NCBI GenBank assembly: GCA_028678905.1
Contig: JAJRCO010000293.1
Span: forward strand, 1-5,110
DNA from: Methanomicrobiales archaeon
GTDB lineage: Archaea > Halobacteriota > Methanomicrobia > Methanomicrobiales > JACTUA01
Length of the DNA: 5,110 nucleotides
Direction: 5' to 3'
The translations under genes and the position numbers were made by a program. Shown here in pieces: positions 4,563-5,110 of the stretch (its first letter is position 1; each line of letters opens with the position of its first letter). Under the pieces are notes generated by a model that was not told the origin of the DNA, ran no database searches, and was given only the letters and a program-made list of their open reading frames with translations.

Positions 4563-5110
4563 ATGTCGGAAGGAAATACATCCACGATCGTAAAAATTCT
4601 TGCAGTGCTGCTAGTGGTATCCCTACTGGGAAATGTCTATCTCGCCTTCTTCCACCAGTCTGTTGCGGACCCATCCGAACAGGCACTGCTGGACCAGACG
4701 AATGCTCTCACCAGACAGGTGGCAGAATTGTCGGAACGGGTGAATCAGGACAATATCACCATCCGCGGATACTCTTCCCAGCTGGATATCTATCGGCAGA
4801 TGGTCTTTGATCTCCAGACCCAGTTGAATACATCATCATCCCTTCTGGAGGGTTTTGCCGTCCTGCAGGGACCGGCCGTTCTGCAGGATACCACGGGAAC
4901 CATCACCCAGGGAACCATGCTAAACATCTCCGTGGAAATACGCCCGGGTCAGGGGAGAGTGCTGGTGGAGACGAAACCCCTTATGGGAATCGTCTTTCAG
5001 GACGCTGCGAATACCGCGGTATTTGTCGCCCAGAATGTGACCGGAAAGAGTCTCACGGGAAGTGACGTGATCTTCAGTGTGGAAGCCCAGGACCAGGTGC
5101 CGGCGGTGGA
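4563..5110 (+). CDS. Membrane-anchored Lon-type (S16) archaeal serine protease, N-terminal part
   Basis: Open from ATG 4563 to the window edge (182 codons plus two bases). GGAG at 4552-4555, seven bases upstream, supports the start. Residues 9-30 form a single membrane helix (N-terminal signal anchor). Residues about 36-95 are polar and rich in Gln, Leu and Glu, and are likely a coiled coil. From about 120 the sequence (ISVEIRPGQGRVLVETKPLMGIVFQDAANTA..., then SDVIFSVEAQDQVPAV) looks like the start of the S16 Lon-type proteolytic domain of archaeal predicted proteases (COG1750 type), recalled from memory. In that family the next residues would be a DGPSAG-like motif with the catalytic Ser; the window stops at 'AV' plus GA, consistent with an Asp or Glu codon, so the active site is not seen. 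No AAA+ module precedes it. The protease domain is predicted to face outside the cell. It is the fourth gene of the operon. Confidence 0.75.
   Translation, partial: MSEGNTSTIVKILAVLLVVSLLGNVYLAFFHQSVADPSEQALLDQTNALTRQVAELSERVNQDNITIRGYSSQLDIYRQMVFDLQTQLNTSSSLLEGFAVLQGPAVLQDTTGTITQGTMLNISVEIRPGQGRVLVETKPLMGIVFQDAANTAVFVAQNVTGKSLTGSDVIFSVEAQDQVPAV

Noticed and set aside
4138..4686. Open frame on the - strand opposite the permease end and protease start
   Set aside because: It is antisense to well-recognised coding sequence and its product (His- and Asp-rich runs from reversed codons) matches no family.
5010..5023. Fourteen-base perfect palindrome AATACCGCGGTATT
   Set aside because: It lies inside the protease coding sequence (codons for N-T-A-V). 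A related 10-base core at about 3736-3745 is also coding, and both are consistent with codon usage rather than regulation.
1..5110. CRISPR arrays, tRNA or rRNA genes, insertion sequences or attachment sites
   Set aside because: No regularly spaced repeats, no cloverleaf-like stems, no transposase or integrase genes and no terminal inverted repeats flanked by duplications were seen.

Overview
This window most likely comes from a methanogenic archaeon, probably of the order Methanomicrobiales. That placement is an inference from gene families, without a database search. The pointers are an archaeal TATA box (TTTATATA), Shine-Dalgarno sites of the GGAG and GGTGA types, a DUF2178-like membrane protein paired with a small Cro/CI-type regulator, a COG1361-type beta-sandwich surface protein, and an archaeal membrane-anchored Lon-type (S16) protease. 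All genes lie on the + strand.

Layout. Positions 1-180 are the C-terminal end of a cation-diffusion-facilitator-like metal transporter. A gap of about 310 bases follows (181-493); it holds no credible gene but does hold a hairpin, a promoter and palindromes. Next is a two-gene operon: a four-helix membrane protein (494-946), whose end overlaps by 11 bases a 65-residue helix-turn-helix regulator (936-1133). After a 231-base gap with a strong promoter comes a tightly packed operon: a secreted, C-terminally anchored protein with three beta-sandwich repeats (1365-2633), a LolD/MacB-type ABC ATPase (2645-3319), a MacB/FtsX-type permease (3319-4551) and the start of a membrane-anchored S16 protease (4563 to the window edge).

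The most interesting signal is a pair of matching palindromes. TGTATAA-N4-TTATACA sits at the expected transcription start of the regulator operon. TGTAAAA-N4-TTTTACA sits between the TATA box and the expected start of the transporter-protease operon. The shared 7-4-7 architecture and equivalent placement suggest that the small regulator controls both its own operon and the downstream one, with the membrane partner possibly acting as a sensor or sequestering anchor. The whole could be an envelope-quality or envelope-stress module: a membrane-linked switch, a mechanotransmission-type ABC machine with an external beta-sandwich partner, and a surface protease. The function is inferred; the parts and the palindromes are visible in the sequence.
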